Source: Staphylococcus sp. Marseille-Q5304 (GTDB lineage Bacteria > Bacillota > Bacilli > Staphylococcales > Staphylococcaceae). Taken from it: a stretch of DNA of 64,000 bases. The notes beneath the pieces were generated by a model. The model searched no databases, was not told the DNA's origin, and saw nothing but the letters and a program-made list of their open reading frames with translations. Position numbers and translations under genes: made by a program. The stretch's first letter is position 1; every line of letters begins with the position of its first letter. The stretch is taken from positions 558,001 through 622,000 of the forward strand of contig NZ_CALSFP010000001.1 in NCBI RefSeq assembly GCF_943737015.1. Reading direction: 5' to 3'. Below are positions 14,070-23,173 of this stretch, piece after piece.

Positions 14070-14531
14070 ATGATTAGAATAAAGGATTTGAATGATTTAG
14101 AACGTTTTGGTGAGACAATAGCTCAACATTTGTCGATAGGAGATATTATTTTATTAAATGGCGATTTGGGCGCTGGTAAGACAACTTTAAGTCAGAAGAT
14201 AGGGAAAGCATTAGGCGTCAAACGCAATATCAATTCTCCAACATTTAATATAATTAAGTCATATCGAGGTACAAATTTGAAATTACATCATATGGACTGT
14301 TATCGTTTAGAGGATTCAGACGAAGATTTGGGCTTTGATGAGTATTTTGAAGATGAAGCAGTAACATTAATAGAATGGAGCCAATTTATTGCTGACTATT
14401 TACCATCTCAATATTTAGTAATTAATATAACTACAACTGATGAAACAGAACGAGAAATAACAATAGAAGCACAAGGTGCACATTATAAACAGTTAAAGGA
14501 GGCGATTGAGCATGAATTATCTATTGATTGA
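14070..14531 (+). CDS. tsaE: tRNA t6A ATPase TsaE
   Basis: This P-loop ATPase works with TsaB and TsaD to put threonylcarbamoyl on adenosine-37 of ANN-decoding tRNAs (t6A). The protein is 153 aa, usual for the family. The Walker A motif GDLGAGKTT lies at about residues 31-39, and the conserved SPTFNIIKSY and HMDCYRLEDSDE segments follow. The start is preceded by AAGGAG. It is the first gene of a four-gene block and overlaps tsaB. Confidence 0.95.
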   Translation: MIRIKDLNDLERFGETIAQHLSIGDIILLNGDLGAGKTTLSQKIGKALGVKRNINSPTFNIIKSYRGTNLKLHHMDCYRLEDSDEDLGFDEYFEDEAVTLIEWSQFIADYLPSQYLVINITTTDETEREITIEAQGAHYKQLKEAIEHELSID

Positions 14532-15174
14532 TACTTCTAATCAACCGTTATCTGTGGCAGTCATGCAAGATAATCAATTGTTGAGTGAGTTAAATTCCAA
14601 TTTAAAGAAAAACCATTCTGCTCAATTAATGCCTGCAATAGAATCCGTAATCAAAGAGAGTGGTATAGGGAAAAAAGAGATAAATGCAATCATTGTGGCA
14701 CAAGGTCCAGGATCGTACACCGGATTAAGAATTGGTGTGACAGTCGCAAAAACATTGGCATATGCTTTGGATGCCAAGTTATATGGCGTATCTTCTTTAG
14801 CTGCATTAGCCGCTACCGTTGACGAAAGAGAGGATTTAATTGTTCCTCTCTTCGATGCTAGACGTGAAGCGGTTTATACCGGGGTGTATCAAAATCATTC
14901 TGGTCAAATGAAACAAATTATTGAAGATCAGTATCTACCAATTACAGATTTATTAACTATTTTGCATGATCAACAGCAACCTTATGTATTTGTCGGCCAG
15001 GATGCCAAACAGCTTGAATCATTGATAGATGGAGAATATATATCGAATTTACCACGAGCTAAAGTAATGTTAAACCTAATTGAAAATGAAGAAGATGTAC
15101 ATCAATTTACACCAAACTATATTAAATTATCAGAGGCGGAACGCAATTGGATAAACCAACAGAACAAGAACTAA
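14512..15174 (+). CDS. tsaB: tRNA t6A scaffold protein TsaB
   Basis: TsaB is a catalytically inactive paralogue of TsaD that dimerises with it and is needed for t6A synthesis. The protein is about 220 aa with the ASKHA-fold start LLIDTSNQPLSVAV and the conserved GPGSYTGLRIG. A TTG two codons upstream is possible, but the ATG at 14512 has AAAGGAGG at ideal spacing. The 3' end of tsaE overlaps this start by 20 nt, and rimI overlaps its 3' end. Confidence 0.94.
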   Translation: MNYLLIDTSNQPLSVAVMQDNQLLSELNSNLKKNHSAQLMPAIESVIKESGIGKKEINAIIVAQGPGSYTGLRIGVTVAKTLAYALDAKLYGVSSLAALAATVDEREDLIVPLFDARREAVYTGVYQNHSGQMKQIIEDQYLPITDLLTILHDQQQPYVFVGQDAKQLESLIDGEYISNLPRAKVMLNLIENEEDVHQFTPNYIKLSEAERNWINQQNKN

Positions 15175-15611
15175 ATATCCGCTTAATGACGTTAAAAGAT
15201 GTGCCACAAGTATTTGATATAGAGCGAGCAAGTTTTAATGACAGTAGTTGGACAATTGATGCATTTTACCATGAGATTGAAAAAAATGAATTCGCGCATT
15301 ATTTTATAATTGAATTTAATGAGACTATTATTGGCTACATCGGTGTTTGGATAGTGATTGACCAAGCTCAAATCACGACAGTTGCAATCGACGAACAATA
15401 TAGAGGATATGGACTAGGGCAGCTTTTATTGAAATATGTGATGAATTACGTCCAAACGCAATGTGAGGTCATGAGTTTAGAAGTACGTGAAGAAAACGTT
15501 ATAGCTAGAAGAGTTTACACAAATTTAGGATTCCAATATGGTGGAAAGCGGAAAAATTATTACGGTGAAGGTGAGGATGCTTTAGTGATGTGGGTGAATT
15601 TAAATGAATAA
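15147..15611 (+). CDS. rimI: Ribosomal-protein-alanine N-acetyltransferase
   Basis: This GNAT-family acetyltransferase is predicted to acetylate the N-terminal alanine of ribosomal protein S18. It is about 154 aa. The acetyl-CoA loop is visible in [13 protein letters not shown] and the C-terminal GNAT motif in [23 protein letters not shown]. It appears to start with TTG, preceded by GAGGCGG, inside the last codons of tsaB. It lies between tsaB and tsaD, as in many Firmicutes. The exact substrate is inferred from the family and context. Confidence 0.88.
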   Translation: MDKPTEQELNIRLMTLKDVPQVFDIERASFNDSSWTIDAFYHEIEKNEFAHYFIIEFNETIIGYIGVWIVIDQAQITTVAIDEQYRGYGLGQLLLKYVMNYVQTQCEVMSLEVREENVIARRVYTNLGFQYGGKRKNYYGEGEDALVMWVNLNE

Positions 15612-16626
15612 TCAAACTAAAATATTAGCAGTAGAAACGAGTTGTGATGAAACAAGCGTAAGTGTCATAGAAAACGGTACAAATACATTATCTAATATCG
15701 TTCTAAGTCAAATTGAAATTCATAAGCGATTTGGTGGGGTTGTTCCTGAAGTCGCAAGCAGGCATCACGTTGAAGGTATGACAACTACAATTGATGAAGC
15801 GCTGAAAAAAGCTCAGGTGACAATGGAAGATATCGACGCGGTTGCAGTAACGCAAGGACCTGGTCTCATTGGTGCACTTCTCGTAGGAATTAATGCCGCT
15901 AAAGCATTAGCATTTGCATATGATAAACCAATCATTCCCGTACATCATATTGCGGGTCATATATATGCAAATCATTTAGAGCAACCATTACAATTTCCAT
16001 TAATGGCGCTTATCGTTTCTGGTGGTCATACTGAACTGATTTACATGAAAGACCATTTAAACTTTGAAGTCATTGGAGAAACACGTGATGATGCTGTAGG
16101 TGAGGCTTACGATAAAGTAGCGAGAACCATTGGATTAAGTTATCCAGGCGGTCCTCAAATTGATAAACTTGCCGCAGAAGGTAAAGATCGATATGACTTT
16201 CCAAGAGTGTGGTTAGAAAATGATAGTTACGATTTCAGTTTTAGTGGATTGAAAAGTGCTGTTATTAATAAATTGCATAATTTACGCCAAAAAGGGGAGG
16301 CCATTGAGGCAGCTGATGTTGCAACTAGCTTTCAAAATAGTGTTGTAGAAGTATTAGTAGGTAAAGCAATGAACGCGTGTCGTGCATACGATGTACAACA
16401 ATTGATTGTCGCAGGTGGTGTAGCAAGTAATAAAGGGTTGAGAACACATTTAACACAAGCTTGTAAAGACAATGATATTACATTGCACATACCTAGTATG
16501 AAACTTTGTACTGACAATGCTGCCATGATTGGTGCTGCAGGGCATTATTTATATCAAAGAGGTATGCAGGCCGACATGTCATTAAATGGTTTGAGCAGTA
16601 TAGATATTGAAGCATTTACAATGTAA
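15604..16626 (+). CDS. tsaD: tRNA t6A transferase TsaD
   Basis: TsaD transfers the threonylcarbamoyl group to tRNA adenosine-37. The protein is 340 aa. It has the ASKHA start [14 protein letters not shown], metal-binding histidines in [12 protein letters not shown], the nucleotide motif [11 protein letters not shown] and the C-terminal [10 protein letters not shown] and CTDNAAMIG segments. It overlaps rimI by eight bases and ends the tsaEB-rimI-tsaD block. Confidence 0.97.
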   Translation: MNNQTKILAVETSCDETSVSVIENGTNTLSNIVLSQIEIHKRFGGVVPEVASRHHVEGMTTTIDEALKKAQVTMEDIDAVAVTQGPGLIGALLVGINAAKALAFAYDKPIIPVHHIAGHIYANHLEQPLQFPLMALIVSGGHTELIYMKDHLNFEVIGETRDDAVGEAYDKVARTIGLSYPGGPQIDKLAAEGKDRYDFPRVWLENDSYDFSFSGLKSAVINKLHNLRQKGEAIEAADVATSFQNSVVEVLVGKAMNACRAYDVQQLIVAGGVASNKGLRTHLTQACKDNDITLHIPSMKLCTDNAAMIGAAGHYLYQRGMQADMSLNGLSSIDIEAFTM

Positions 16627-16817
16627 TAATGCGATAGCGAGTTGACTTTATAAGTGAAACCAAATGAGTCGATAAATAAGACTTTTATTTTGCTCATCAA
16701 CAACATCATAATTTTATCATTGATATTTTAATAAATAATAATATGGGTATAAGTAATAGAGGATTATTAAAAAATTGACTCATGACAAATCATTTATAAA
16801 CATAGGAGGTTTCAACT

Positions 16818-17240
16818 ATGAAATCAATTCAATACTTCAACTTTCAAAATAGTTTATCAGCGTTAAATTTTTATGAAAAACATTTAGGTGCAACAAATAT
16901 CAATCGCCTTGGTGGCGACGACAAAATGTTCGACGATATGCCTGACGATTACCAAATTGACAAAGACTTTACGATGCATGCTTCATTCGAAATTTTAGGT
17001 GAAACTTTTTACTGCAGTGACACATGGAAGAATAAGAGCATAGATAATACTGGGGCTATTGTTGCATTTACTTTTGACGCTTCAAATACTGCCGATAAAG
17101 AACGTGCTGAAGAATTTTTCAATAGAGCAGTTGCTGGTGGTTGTGAAGTAACAATGCCATTAGGTAAAACTGAATGGTCAGAGTTCTATGGTATGTTTAA
17201 TGACCCATATGGTGTAACTTGGATGGTTAACGCTGAATAA
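16818..17240 (+). CDS. VOC family protein (PhnB/glyoxalase-like)
   Basis: This 140-aa cytosolic protein has the vicinal-oxygen-chelate fold seen in PhnB-like and bleomycin-resistance proteins. The N-terminus YFNFQNSLSALNFYEKHLGA and the C-terminal WSEFYGMFNDPYGVTWMVN match the beta-alpha-beta-beta-beta pattern of the DNA-methyltransferase-like/PhnB subgroup. The start has AGGAGG at good spacing. It stands alone between the tsa block and a terminator. No substrate can be assigned. Confidence 0.85.
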   Translation: MKSIQYFNFQNSLSALNFYEKHLGATNINRLGGDDKMFDDMPDDYQIDKDFTMHASFEILGETFYCSDTWKNKSIDNTGAIVAFTFDASNTADKERAEEFFNRAVAGGCEVTMPLGKTEWSEFYGMFNDPYGVTWMVNAE

Positions 17241-17264
17241 TAAAAACATAACTAATTATTACAG

Positions 17265-17305
17265 GGCTTTAGAAACATTGATGACGTTTCTAAAGTCTTT
17301 TTTTG
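17265..17305 (+). terminator. Terminator after the VOC gene
   Basis: The arms GGCTTTAGAAAC and GTTTCTAAAGTC with a nine-base loop are followed by TTTTTTTT. It ends the VOC transcript. Confidence 0.85.
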
Positions 17306-17383
17306 TGCATATTTAAATATTGTAAAGCAATATTATCTCAATAATTATATATTAGTTTAAAAGTCAAGAGGGAACATGCGTAC

Positions 17384-17543
17384 TTATCAACAAAAAGTGT
17401 ATAACTTGTGGATAATTACTGTGTATCCATGTGGACAATGGTAGATATCTGAAAATTAGCAACAGCAAAAGTTACTTTTTACCTGTGGATAACTAGGATA
17501 ACTTTGTGGATAGCTATCATTATAGGAAATACATTGTGAATAA
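17384..17543. promoter_or_regulatory. DnaA-box cluster
   Basis: Six DnaA boxes (consensus TTATCCACA, here mostly read as TGTGGATAA) lie within 160 nt. Perfect copies are at 17407-17415 and 17484-17492. Single-mismatch copies are at 17384-17392 (TTATCAACA, opposite orientation), 17430-17438 (TGTGGACAA), 17505-17513 (TGTGGATAG) and 17535-17543 (TGTGAATAA). Five of the six point the same way. The cluster lies in the intergenic region between tsaD/VOC and the ABC-F gene. In Bacillus subtilis a DnaA-binding cluster is known near gcp (tsaD), so the site may be an ancient titration or regulatory locus. Confidence 0.7.
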
Positions 17544-17555
17544 AAGTTATTGTAA

Positions 17556-17605
17556 AATGTAAAATAAAAAGGTGCAAAAGTGAGAAATTCTCCTTTTGCA
17601 CCTTT
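17556..17605 (-). terminator. Terminator of the ABC-F gene
   Basis: On the minus strand the arms AAAGGTGCAAAAG and CTTTTGCACCTTT (17568-17605) are followed by TTTTTATTTTA. It lies just past the stop of the ABC-F gene. Confidence 0.85.
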
Positions 17606-17609
17606 ACAA

Positions 17610-19544
17610 TTATTGAGCTGATGTTAATGATTCTTGTAATTCTGCCCACTCTGTCATTGTTTGTTCTAGTTTTTGTTCGGCATCATTTTTTTCTTGAGTC
17701 ATTTCATTCGCTTTTTGTGGATCTGAATACACTTCTGGTTGCGTTAAAGCTTCATTTAATTCACTAATTTGTTGTTCGTACGTTTGAATTTGTTCTTCAC
17801 ATTGTTCTATTTTACGTTCGATTTGGCGTTGTTCTTTACGTTGTTGTTTTTGTGATTTGTAAGTATTACTTTGATTTTTAGTGTTTGATTCCGCCTGGGT
17901 CTCTTGTTCCGCTTTAGCTTGAATGGCTTGCTGTTCTTCTAGTTTTTCAGTGTAATATTGATAGTCACCGAGATAGATTGTGCCACCATCATGATCCAGG
18001 CTAAATACTTTATTAGCTAATTGATTAATAAAATAACGATCGTGTGATACGAACAGTAATGTACCTTCGAATTGTGCTAACGCTTGCTCTAACATTTCTT
18101 TAGAGTCAATATCGAGATGGTTTGTAGGTTCGTCTAAAATGAGTACATTATTGCGTTCTAGCATGAGTAACGCGAGTTGTAGACGTGCCTTTTCGCCACC
18201 AGATAAATCGTTGATAATCTTCTTTACATCTTCTTGAACAAATAAGAAGCGGCCTAATATTGCACGTACATCCTTTTCATTCATCATAGGGTATTGGTCC
18301 CATATGTAATCTAGAATTGTTTTAGAAGATTTAAATTCAGCTTGTTTCTGATCGTAGTAGCCTACTTTTAAATTCGCACCCGTTACAATTTCTCCATCAA
18401 GTTTATTTAATTTGCCAGCAATTGTTTTAATTAATGTGGACTTTCCAATGCCGTTTGGTCCGATGACTGCGATGTGATCACCTTTAGTAATTTCTAAATT
18501 AATTCCACTCGTAATGGGTGCATCATAGCCAATTTGTAAATTTTTAATATGATATACATCATTTCCGGTATTTCTATCAAAATCAAATTGGATGTTTGCA
18601 CTTTTAGCATCAATCATCGGTTTATCCATGCGTTTAATTTTTTCTAACATTTTACGGCGGCTTTTCGCCATACCAGAAGTTGAAGCACGTGCAATATTTT
18701 TATCTACAAACGTTTCTAAGCGTTTAATTTCTGCTTGTTGACTTTCATATTCTTGCATTCGTTTTTTATAATATTGATCACGCTGTTTAATAAATTGACT
18801 ATAATTACCTAAGTAATGTTGAACATCGCCTAGAGCTACATCATAAATTTGATTGACAATTTTATCTAAGAAATAACGATCGTGACTGATTATAATGATA
18901 GCGCCTTTAAAGTAATTGAGGTAACCTTCTAACCATTGAGTCGTTTCCATATCTAGATGGTTGGTAGGCTCGTCAAGTAGTAATAAATCAGGTTCATTAA
19001 GTAACATTTGGGCTAAAGATAGTCGGGTTTTTTGGCCTCCGCTAAAGTCATTAATAGGGCGGTTAAAATCCGCTTTTTTAAAGTTAAGGCCAAAGAGTAC
19101 GGTCTTGATTTTACTTTCATATTGATAGCCTTCTTGTTGTTCGAACTGATTGGACAATGTTTCGTAACGATCTAAATGTGATTTATAAGATTCACTTTCG
19201 AAATCTTCAGCATGTTGTGCAAGCCAATCTGTTTCTTTTTGCATTTCATCTTCAATTTGCTTTAAATGATTAAACGGTTTAGACATTTCTTCTATTACCG
19301 TATGATTCGTATTTAAAGTCATTTGTTGGGTGAGATAACCGAGCTTTAAGTTTTTAGTTTTGGATATAGTACCTTCGTCATAACTTTCAACACCGGCAAT
19401 AATCTTCATTAGTGTGGACTTTCCTGCACCATTTCGACCAACAATACCAATGCGTTCGCCAGTTTTCACTTCTAAATCCACATCATTGAATATATCTTCA
19501 CCGTCAAATGACTTTGTGATGTTGTTGAGTTGTAATAATATCAT
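17610..19544 (-). CDS. ABC-F family ATPase (YdiF-like)
   Basis: ABC-F proteins are soluble twin-ATPase factors that act on the ribosome; they are not transporters. The protein is 644 aa with no membrane segment. The first ATPase has Walker A GRNGAGKST, signature FSGGQKTRLSLAQ and Walker B LLLLDEPTNHLD; the second has GPNGIGKST, LSGGEKARLQLAL and VLILDEPTNHLD. A linker lies between them, and the C-terminus from about residue 545 is charged coiled coil. Placement between tsaD and rex matches B. subtilis ydiF, so I read it as the housekeeping paralogue and not an acquired resistance factor. Its precise role is unknown. Confidence 0.92.
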   Translation of the reverse strand: MILLQLNNITKSFDGEDIFNDVDLEVKTGERIGIVGRNGAGKSTLMKIIAGVESYDEGTISKTKNLKLGYLTQQMTLNTNHTVIEEMSKPFNHLKQIEDEMQKETDWLAQHAEDFESESYKSHLDRYETLSNQFEQQEGYQYESKIKTVLFGLNFKKADFNRPINDFSGGQKTRLSLAQMLLNEPDLLLLDEPTNHLDMETTQWLEGYLNYFKGAIIIISHDRYFLDKIVNQIYDVALGDVQHYLGNYSQFIKQRDQYYKKRMQEYESQQAEIKRLETFVDKNIARASTSGMAKSRRKMLEKIKRMDKPMIDAKSANIQFDFDRNTGNDVYHIKNLQIGYDAPITSGINLEITKGDHIAVIGPNGIGKSTLIKTIAGKLNKLDGEIVTGANLKVGYYDQKQAEFKSSKTILDYIWDQYPMMNEKDVRAILGRFLFVQEDVKKIINDLSGGEKARLQLALLMLERNNVLILDEPTNHLDIDSKEMLEQALAQFEGTLLFVSHDRYFINQLANKVFSLDHDGGTIYLGDYQYYTEKLEEQQAIQAKAEQETQAESNTKNQSNTYKSQKQQRKEQRQIERKIEQCEEQIQTYEQQISELNEALTQPEVYSDPQKANEMTQEKNDAEQKLEQTMTEWAELQESLTSAQ

Positions 19545-19692
19545 TTGAATCGCACCTCTCTATTATCTTTTATTTTACAGTATTCAGGGCACGGTTAAAA
19601 CTATGATTGTTTATTTTTATATTGTAGTCATGTATAATAATCAAGTATTGTGAGATAGTTTAAGACAAGAAAAATAATAGGGGGACAGTACT

Positions 19693-20334
19693 TTGGCTAA
19701 TCAGGGCGATATGATTCCTCGTGCTACATTAAAGCGCTTACCGTTGTATTATAGATTCGTGCATACCTTAAAGGAAAAAGGTATTGATAGAGTTAATTCT
19801 AAAATGATTAGTGAAGGTTTAAATATTGATTCTGCTACGATTCGACGTGATTTTTCATATTTTGGAGAATTAGGTAAAAAGGGCTATGGTTATAATATTG
19901 ATAGTTTATTGCATTTCTTTAAACATGAAATCAGTGACGATGAAGAAATTAAAATAGCTCTAGTAGGCGTAGGGAATTTAGGGAAAGCATTATTAACGTA
20001 TAACTTTTCTATACACGATGATATGACGATAACGGAAGCATTTGATATACGGGAAAATATTATTGGGACTCAAATTGGTAATGTCGTTGTGAAATCTTAT
20101 GATCAAATATCTGATATTTTGATGCAAGGAAATATTGACGTTGTAATTTTAACAACTACTGAAGACGCAGCTCAAAAGGTAGTCGACAATTTAGTGGATT
20201 TAGGTGTGAAAGGTATATTGAATTTTACACCAAGACGCGTGACGACTCCAGAGGATGTTCAAGTTCAGCACATTGATTTGGGGATTGAGCTACTATCATT
20301 ATTATTTTTTATGAAAAATTACAATAATAAATAA
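19693..20334 (+). CDS. rex: Redox-sensing transcriptional repressor Rex
   Basis: Rex senses the NADH/NAD ratio and represses fermentation and anaerobic-respiration genes when NADH is low. The protein is 213 aa. The N-terminal winged helix includes [15 protein letters not shown] and [22 protein letters not shown], and the Rossmann NAD site is [13 protein letters not shown]. Translation seems to start at TTG, preceded by GGGGGA. It is divergent from the ABC-F gene across about 150 nt. Confidence 0.96.
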   Translation: MANQGDMIPRATLKRLPLYYRFVHTLKEKGIDRVNSKMISEGLNIDSATIRRDFSYFGELGKKGYGYNIDSLLHFFKHEISDDEEIKIALVGVGNLGKALLTYNFSIHDDMTITEAFDIRENIIGTQIGNVVVKSYDQISDILMQGNIDVVILTTTEDAAQKVVDNLVDLGVKGILNFTPRRVTTPEDVQVQHIDLGIELLSLLFFMKNYNNK

Positions 20335-20351
20335 TTTATTTTTCTATAGTG

Positions 20352-20408
20352 AAACGTGCTATAAATATGAAATTTGCATTTGTATGCAACATATTTATAG
20401 TGCGTTTT
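20352..20408 (+). terminator. Terminator after rex
   Basis: The arms AAACGTGCTATAAATATG and CATATTTATAGTGCGTTT form a long, nearly perfect hairpin followed by TTTTGTATTTTT. The rest of the 254-nt gap to the next gene holds no other recognisable feature apart from AAGCGCT at about 20423. Confidence 0.75.
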
Positions 20409-20588
20409 TGTATTTTTAGAAAAGCGCTCTAATCTTCTATTTCCAATAACAACATACAGATTGAAATTTTTATGAATATACTAATTTAATGGAACTCACA
20501 CTGTAATGATTAAACTGATGTGGTTGAAAATGAACATAAATTAATATATTATTAATCATATTAAGTTAATCGGAAATGAGGTCATAAC

Positions 20589-21680
20589 ATGTTATGGATG
20601 ATATTCAGTGGTCTAATTGTGGGCTTGCTGTTAGGGTTCGTCATGCAAAGAACAAGATTTTGCTTAGCAGGCGGATTTAGAGATATGTATGTGCAAAAAA
20701 GCAATAAGATGTTTTATGCATTGCTTATAGCAATAACTGTACAAAGTATTGGGTTAGTTATTTTATCTTCATTTGGTCTTGTGAAAATACCAGAATCAAC
20801 ATACCCAATCATAGGAACTGTGATTGGTTCATTTATTTTTGGTGTTGGAATTATTTTAGCTGGAGGTTGTGCCACTGGGACATGGTATAGAGCAGGAGAA
20901 GGACTCATTGGTAGTTGGGTCGCTTTAATTGCATATGGTTTCACTTCAGCTGTAACGAAATTTGGGATTTTATTACCCGTGATGAATAAAGTGAATAAAC
21001 CGACCAACGTCAACACGAGTATGGCACAAACGACAGGTATTCCAATGTGGGTATGGGTTGCTTTATTGACGATTATCACTGGTTTCCTCGTAATAAAAAC
21101 ATTGCGAAAACCTAAACCCCAAATAGCCATCCCTAAATTAAAACAGAAATATTCTGGTTTAAGACATGCGTTATTTGAAAAAAGATATCATCCTTTTATA
21201 GCTGCTATTGCAGTCGGATTAATAGCCTTACTCGCTTGGCCTATGAGTGAATCTACAGGACGTATGCATGGTTTGGGTATTACGACACCTTCAGCAAATA
21301 TCGTTCAATTTCTACTTACAGGAGATACAAAGTTATTAGATTGGGGCGTATTTCTTGTCGTAGGTATCTTCTTCGGGTCTTACGTTGCAGCAAGAGGTGC
21401 ACGTGAATTTAAATGGCGTTTACCTGACAAGAAAACAATTAGAAACAGTGTGATTGGCGGAGCATTTATGGGATTTGGTGCCTCAGTTGCTGGCGGTTGT
21501 TCAATTGGTAATGGACTTGTTGAAACCGCAGCAATGTCTTGGAAAGGCTGGATTGCGCTAGGGTCAATGATACTCGGAGCATGGTTTATGAGTTATTTTA
21601 TATTTATTAAACCAATGAAGAAAGCGCAACGTGCAAACAGTAAGAAACAAGCAATGTCCACACAAACACAGACAACTTAA
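20589..21680 (+). CDS. YeeE/YedE family thiosulfate transporter (TsuA-like)
   Basis: This 363-aa integral membrane protein belongs to the YeeE/YedE family, which imports thiosulfate or related sulfur species. About nine to ten membrane helices can be picked out. Conserved cysteine and glycine motifs are visible as QRTRFCLAGGFRDMY near the start, LAGGCATGTWYRAGEG in the middle and SVAGGCSIGNGL near the end. The next gene, 18 nt downstream, encodes a TusA/TsuB-like protein, the usual partner. Transport of thiosulfate is inferred from the TsuA family. Confidence 0.88.
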   Translation: MLWMIFSGLIVGLLLGFVMQRTRFCLAGGFRDMYVQKSNKMFYALLIAITVQSIGLVILSSFGLVKIPESTYPIIGTVIGSFIFGVGIILAGGCATGTWYRAGEGLIGSWVALIAYGFTSAVTKFGILLPVMNKVNKPTNVNTSMAQTTGIPMWVWVALLTIITGFLVIKTLRKPKPQIAIPKLKQKYSGLRHALFEKRYHPFIAAIAVGLIALLAWPMSESTGRMHGLGITTPSANIVQFLLTGDTKLLDWGVFLVVGIFFGSYVAARGAREFKWRLPDKKTIRNSVIGGAFMGFGASVAGGCSIGNGLVETAAMSWKGWIALGSMILGAWFMSYFIFIKPMKKAQRANSKKQAMSTQTQTT

Positions 21681-21698
21681 AGGAAGGAGTAAGTGATT

Positions 21699-21923
21699 AT
21701 GGTATATGAATTAGGAACAGTAGGGATGGTATGTCCGTTCCCATTAATAGAAGCACAAAAGACAATGACAGATTTAAATTTAGGAGACGAATTAAAGATA
21801 GATTTCGATTGCACGCAAGCTACAGAAGCCATTCCAAATTGGGCAGCCGAACAAGGCTACCCTGTTACGAATTATGAACAATTAGATGATGCTTCTTGGA
21901 CAATTACAGTACAGAAAGCATAA
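21699..21923 (+). CDS. TusA-family sulfur carrier (TsuB-like)
   Basis: This small cytosolic protein of about 75 aa has the TusA/SirA fold. The conserved motif MVCPFPLIEAQKTM contains the reactive cysteine that carries sulfur as a persulfide. Members paired with YeeE/YedE transporters (TsuB) are needed for thiosulfate uptake or use. A GTG two codons upstream is possible, but the ATG at 21699 has AAGGAAGGAG at suitable spacing. Confidence 0.88.
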   Translation: MVYELGTVGMVCPFPLIEAQKTMTDLNLGDELKIDFDCTQATEAIPNWAAEQGYPVTNYEQLDDASWTITVQKA

Positions 21924-21938
21924 AAATTGCAATATTTG

Positions 21939-22034
21939 AGACACATGAGGTTAGGACTTATTTAAATATAGACGTTATGTAACTACACTATACATTTGTA
22001 ATAAAAACGTCTATGTCCTTATCCTGATGTGTCT
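21939..22034. repeat. Long imperfect inverted repeat
   Basis: Outer arms AGACACAT and ATGTGTCT, intermediate arms around TTAGGAC and GTCCTTA, and inner arms TATAGACGTT and AACGTCTAT nest over 96 nt around a loop of about 30 nt. It follows the sulfur-carrier gene directly and could act as a terminator, but the T run is weak (TATTTATTTT). A small structured RNA or element remnant is also possible. Confidence 0.5.
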
Positions 22035-22119
22035 ATTTATTTTGAAATAGTATTTTATCATCTGCTAATATGGTAAAATAAATAAAGTTTATAATGACCA
22101 TATATGAGAGTGAGATTTG

Positions 22120-23082
22120 ATGAAAAACATTACCGATATTGCTAAAATTGCCGGCGTCTCAAAAAGTACAGTCTCAAGATATTTAAATAACGGCTCTGTT
22201 AGTAATAAAACAAAGCAAAAATTGGATAAAATAATTGAAGAAAATGACTATCAACCAAATCAATTTGCGAGAAGTTTAAGAGCTCAAAGTACAAATATGA
22301 TTGGTGCCATTATACCAAGAATGAATTCACATGCAGTTGATGAAACGATTAAGGGAGTCAAAAAAGTTTGTGATAATCTGAATTATAGACTCCTATTAAA
22401 CTATACAAATTTACATAGTGAATTAGAAATTGATGCACTTGAAACGTTTAATCGTAGTAAAGTTGATGGCGTGATCTTTATGGCGACAGAAATTACTGAC
22501 AAACATTTAGAGGTTATAAATAAAATGAATGTACCAGTTGTCATCATTGGACAAGAACATCCGCAATTAAACTGTGTCATACACGATGACTATCAAGCAG
22601 GGTATATGGTTGGCAAGCTTATCGGTCAAAAAAGCTATAAAAAAGTTAAATATTTTGGAGTGACTGAAACGGATATTGCAGTTGGTGTTAAAAGGAAAAA
22701 CGGTCTATGTGATGGACTGAAGGCATTCGAAATAGAACCAGTGATATCTGAAACATCTTTTCATTATAAAGAAGCTTTAAAAGATGTTAGTTCAGATTTA
22801 GAAAATGCAAGAGATTATGATGTCATTATCGGAGCGACAGATTCAATTGCTTTAGCAGTTCATAAGTTTACGTTTGACTATGAAGATAAACTGCAACAAC
22901 CTTTAATTGTAGGATTCGGTGGCGATCCAGTAACAGAAATTGTGACACCAGCGATTAATACGGTAGAATATCATTTTGTAGAGGCCGGAGAAATCGCAAT
23001 GTCTAAACTACAGCGCTCAATTAAAAATCAGCAAAAAGATGACATCAGCGTCGTAGATGTGACATGTGCATTTAAATTATAA
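22120..23082 (+). CDS. scrR: LacI-family sucrose operon repressor
   Basis: This LacI/GalR-type repressor is predicted to control the adjacent sucrose genes. The protein is 320 aa. The N-terminal helix-turn-helix is ITDIAKIAGVSKSTVSRYLN, the hinge region follows at about residue 50, and the rest is a periplasmic-binding-protein-like effector domain. A TTG one codon upstream is also possible and the ribosome site (GAGAGTGAG) is weak. Next to scrB and scrK, with a palindromic operator in front of scrB, the identification as ScrR is well supported by context. Confidence 0.9.
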   Translation: MKNITDIAKIAGVSKSTVSRYLNNGSVSNKTKQKLDKIIEENDYQPNQFARSLRAQSTNMIGAIIPRMNSHAVDETIKGVKKVCDNLNYRLLLNYTNLHSELEIDALETFNRSKVDGVIFMATEITDKHLEVINKMNVPVVIIGQEHPQLNCVIHDDYQAGYMVGKLIGQKSYKKVKYFGVTETDIAVGVKRKNGLCDGLKAFEIEPVISETSFHYKEALKDVSSDLENARDYDVIIGATDSIALAVHKFTFDYEDKLQQPLIVGFGGDPVTEIVTPAINTVEYHFVEAGEIAMSKLQRSIKNQQKDDISVVDVTCAFKL

Positions 23083-23111
23083 TAGGGTCATGATAAAATA
23101 AAAGAAATAAG

Positions 23112-23125
23112 TGGAACCGGTACCA
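23112..23125. promoter_or_regulatory. Candidate ScrR operator
   Basis: TGGAACCGGTACCA is a near-perfect palindrome 49 nt upstream of the scrB start, the type of site bound by LacI-family repressors. It lies in the 90-nt gap between scrR and scrB, so ScrR could repress scrBK. Confidence 0.6.
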
Positions 23126-23173
23126 AATAAATAATGATTTGTATTATTTTTAATGATTTTTGGAGGTAAGATA

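Noticed and set aside
17610-19544. Acquired Vga/Lsa-type ABC-F antibiotic resistance gene
   Set aside because: Gene order with tsaD and rex matches the housekeeping ydiF gene of B. subtilis, and there is no mobile-element context.
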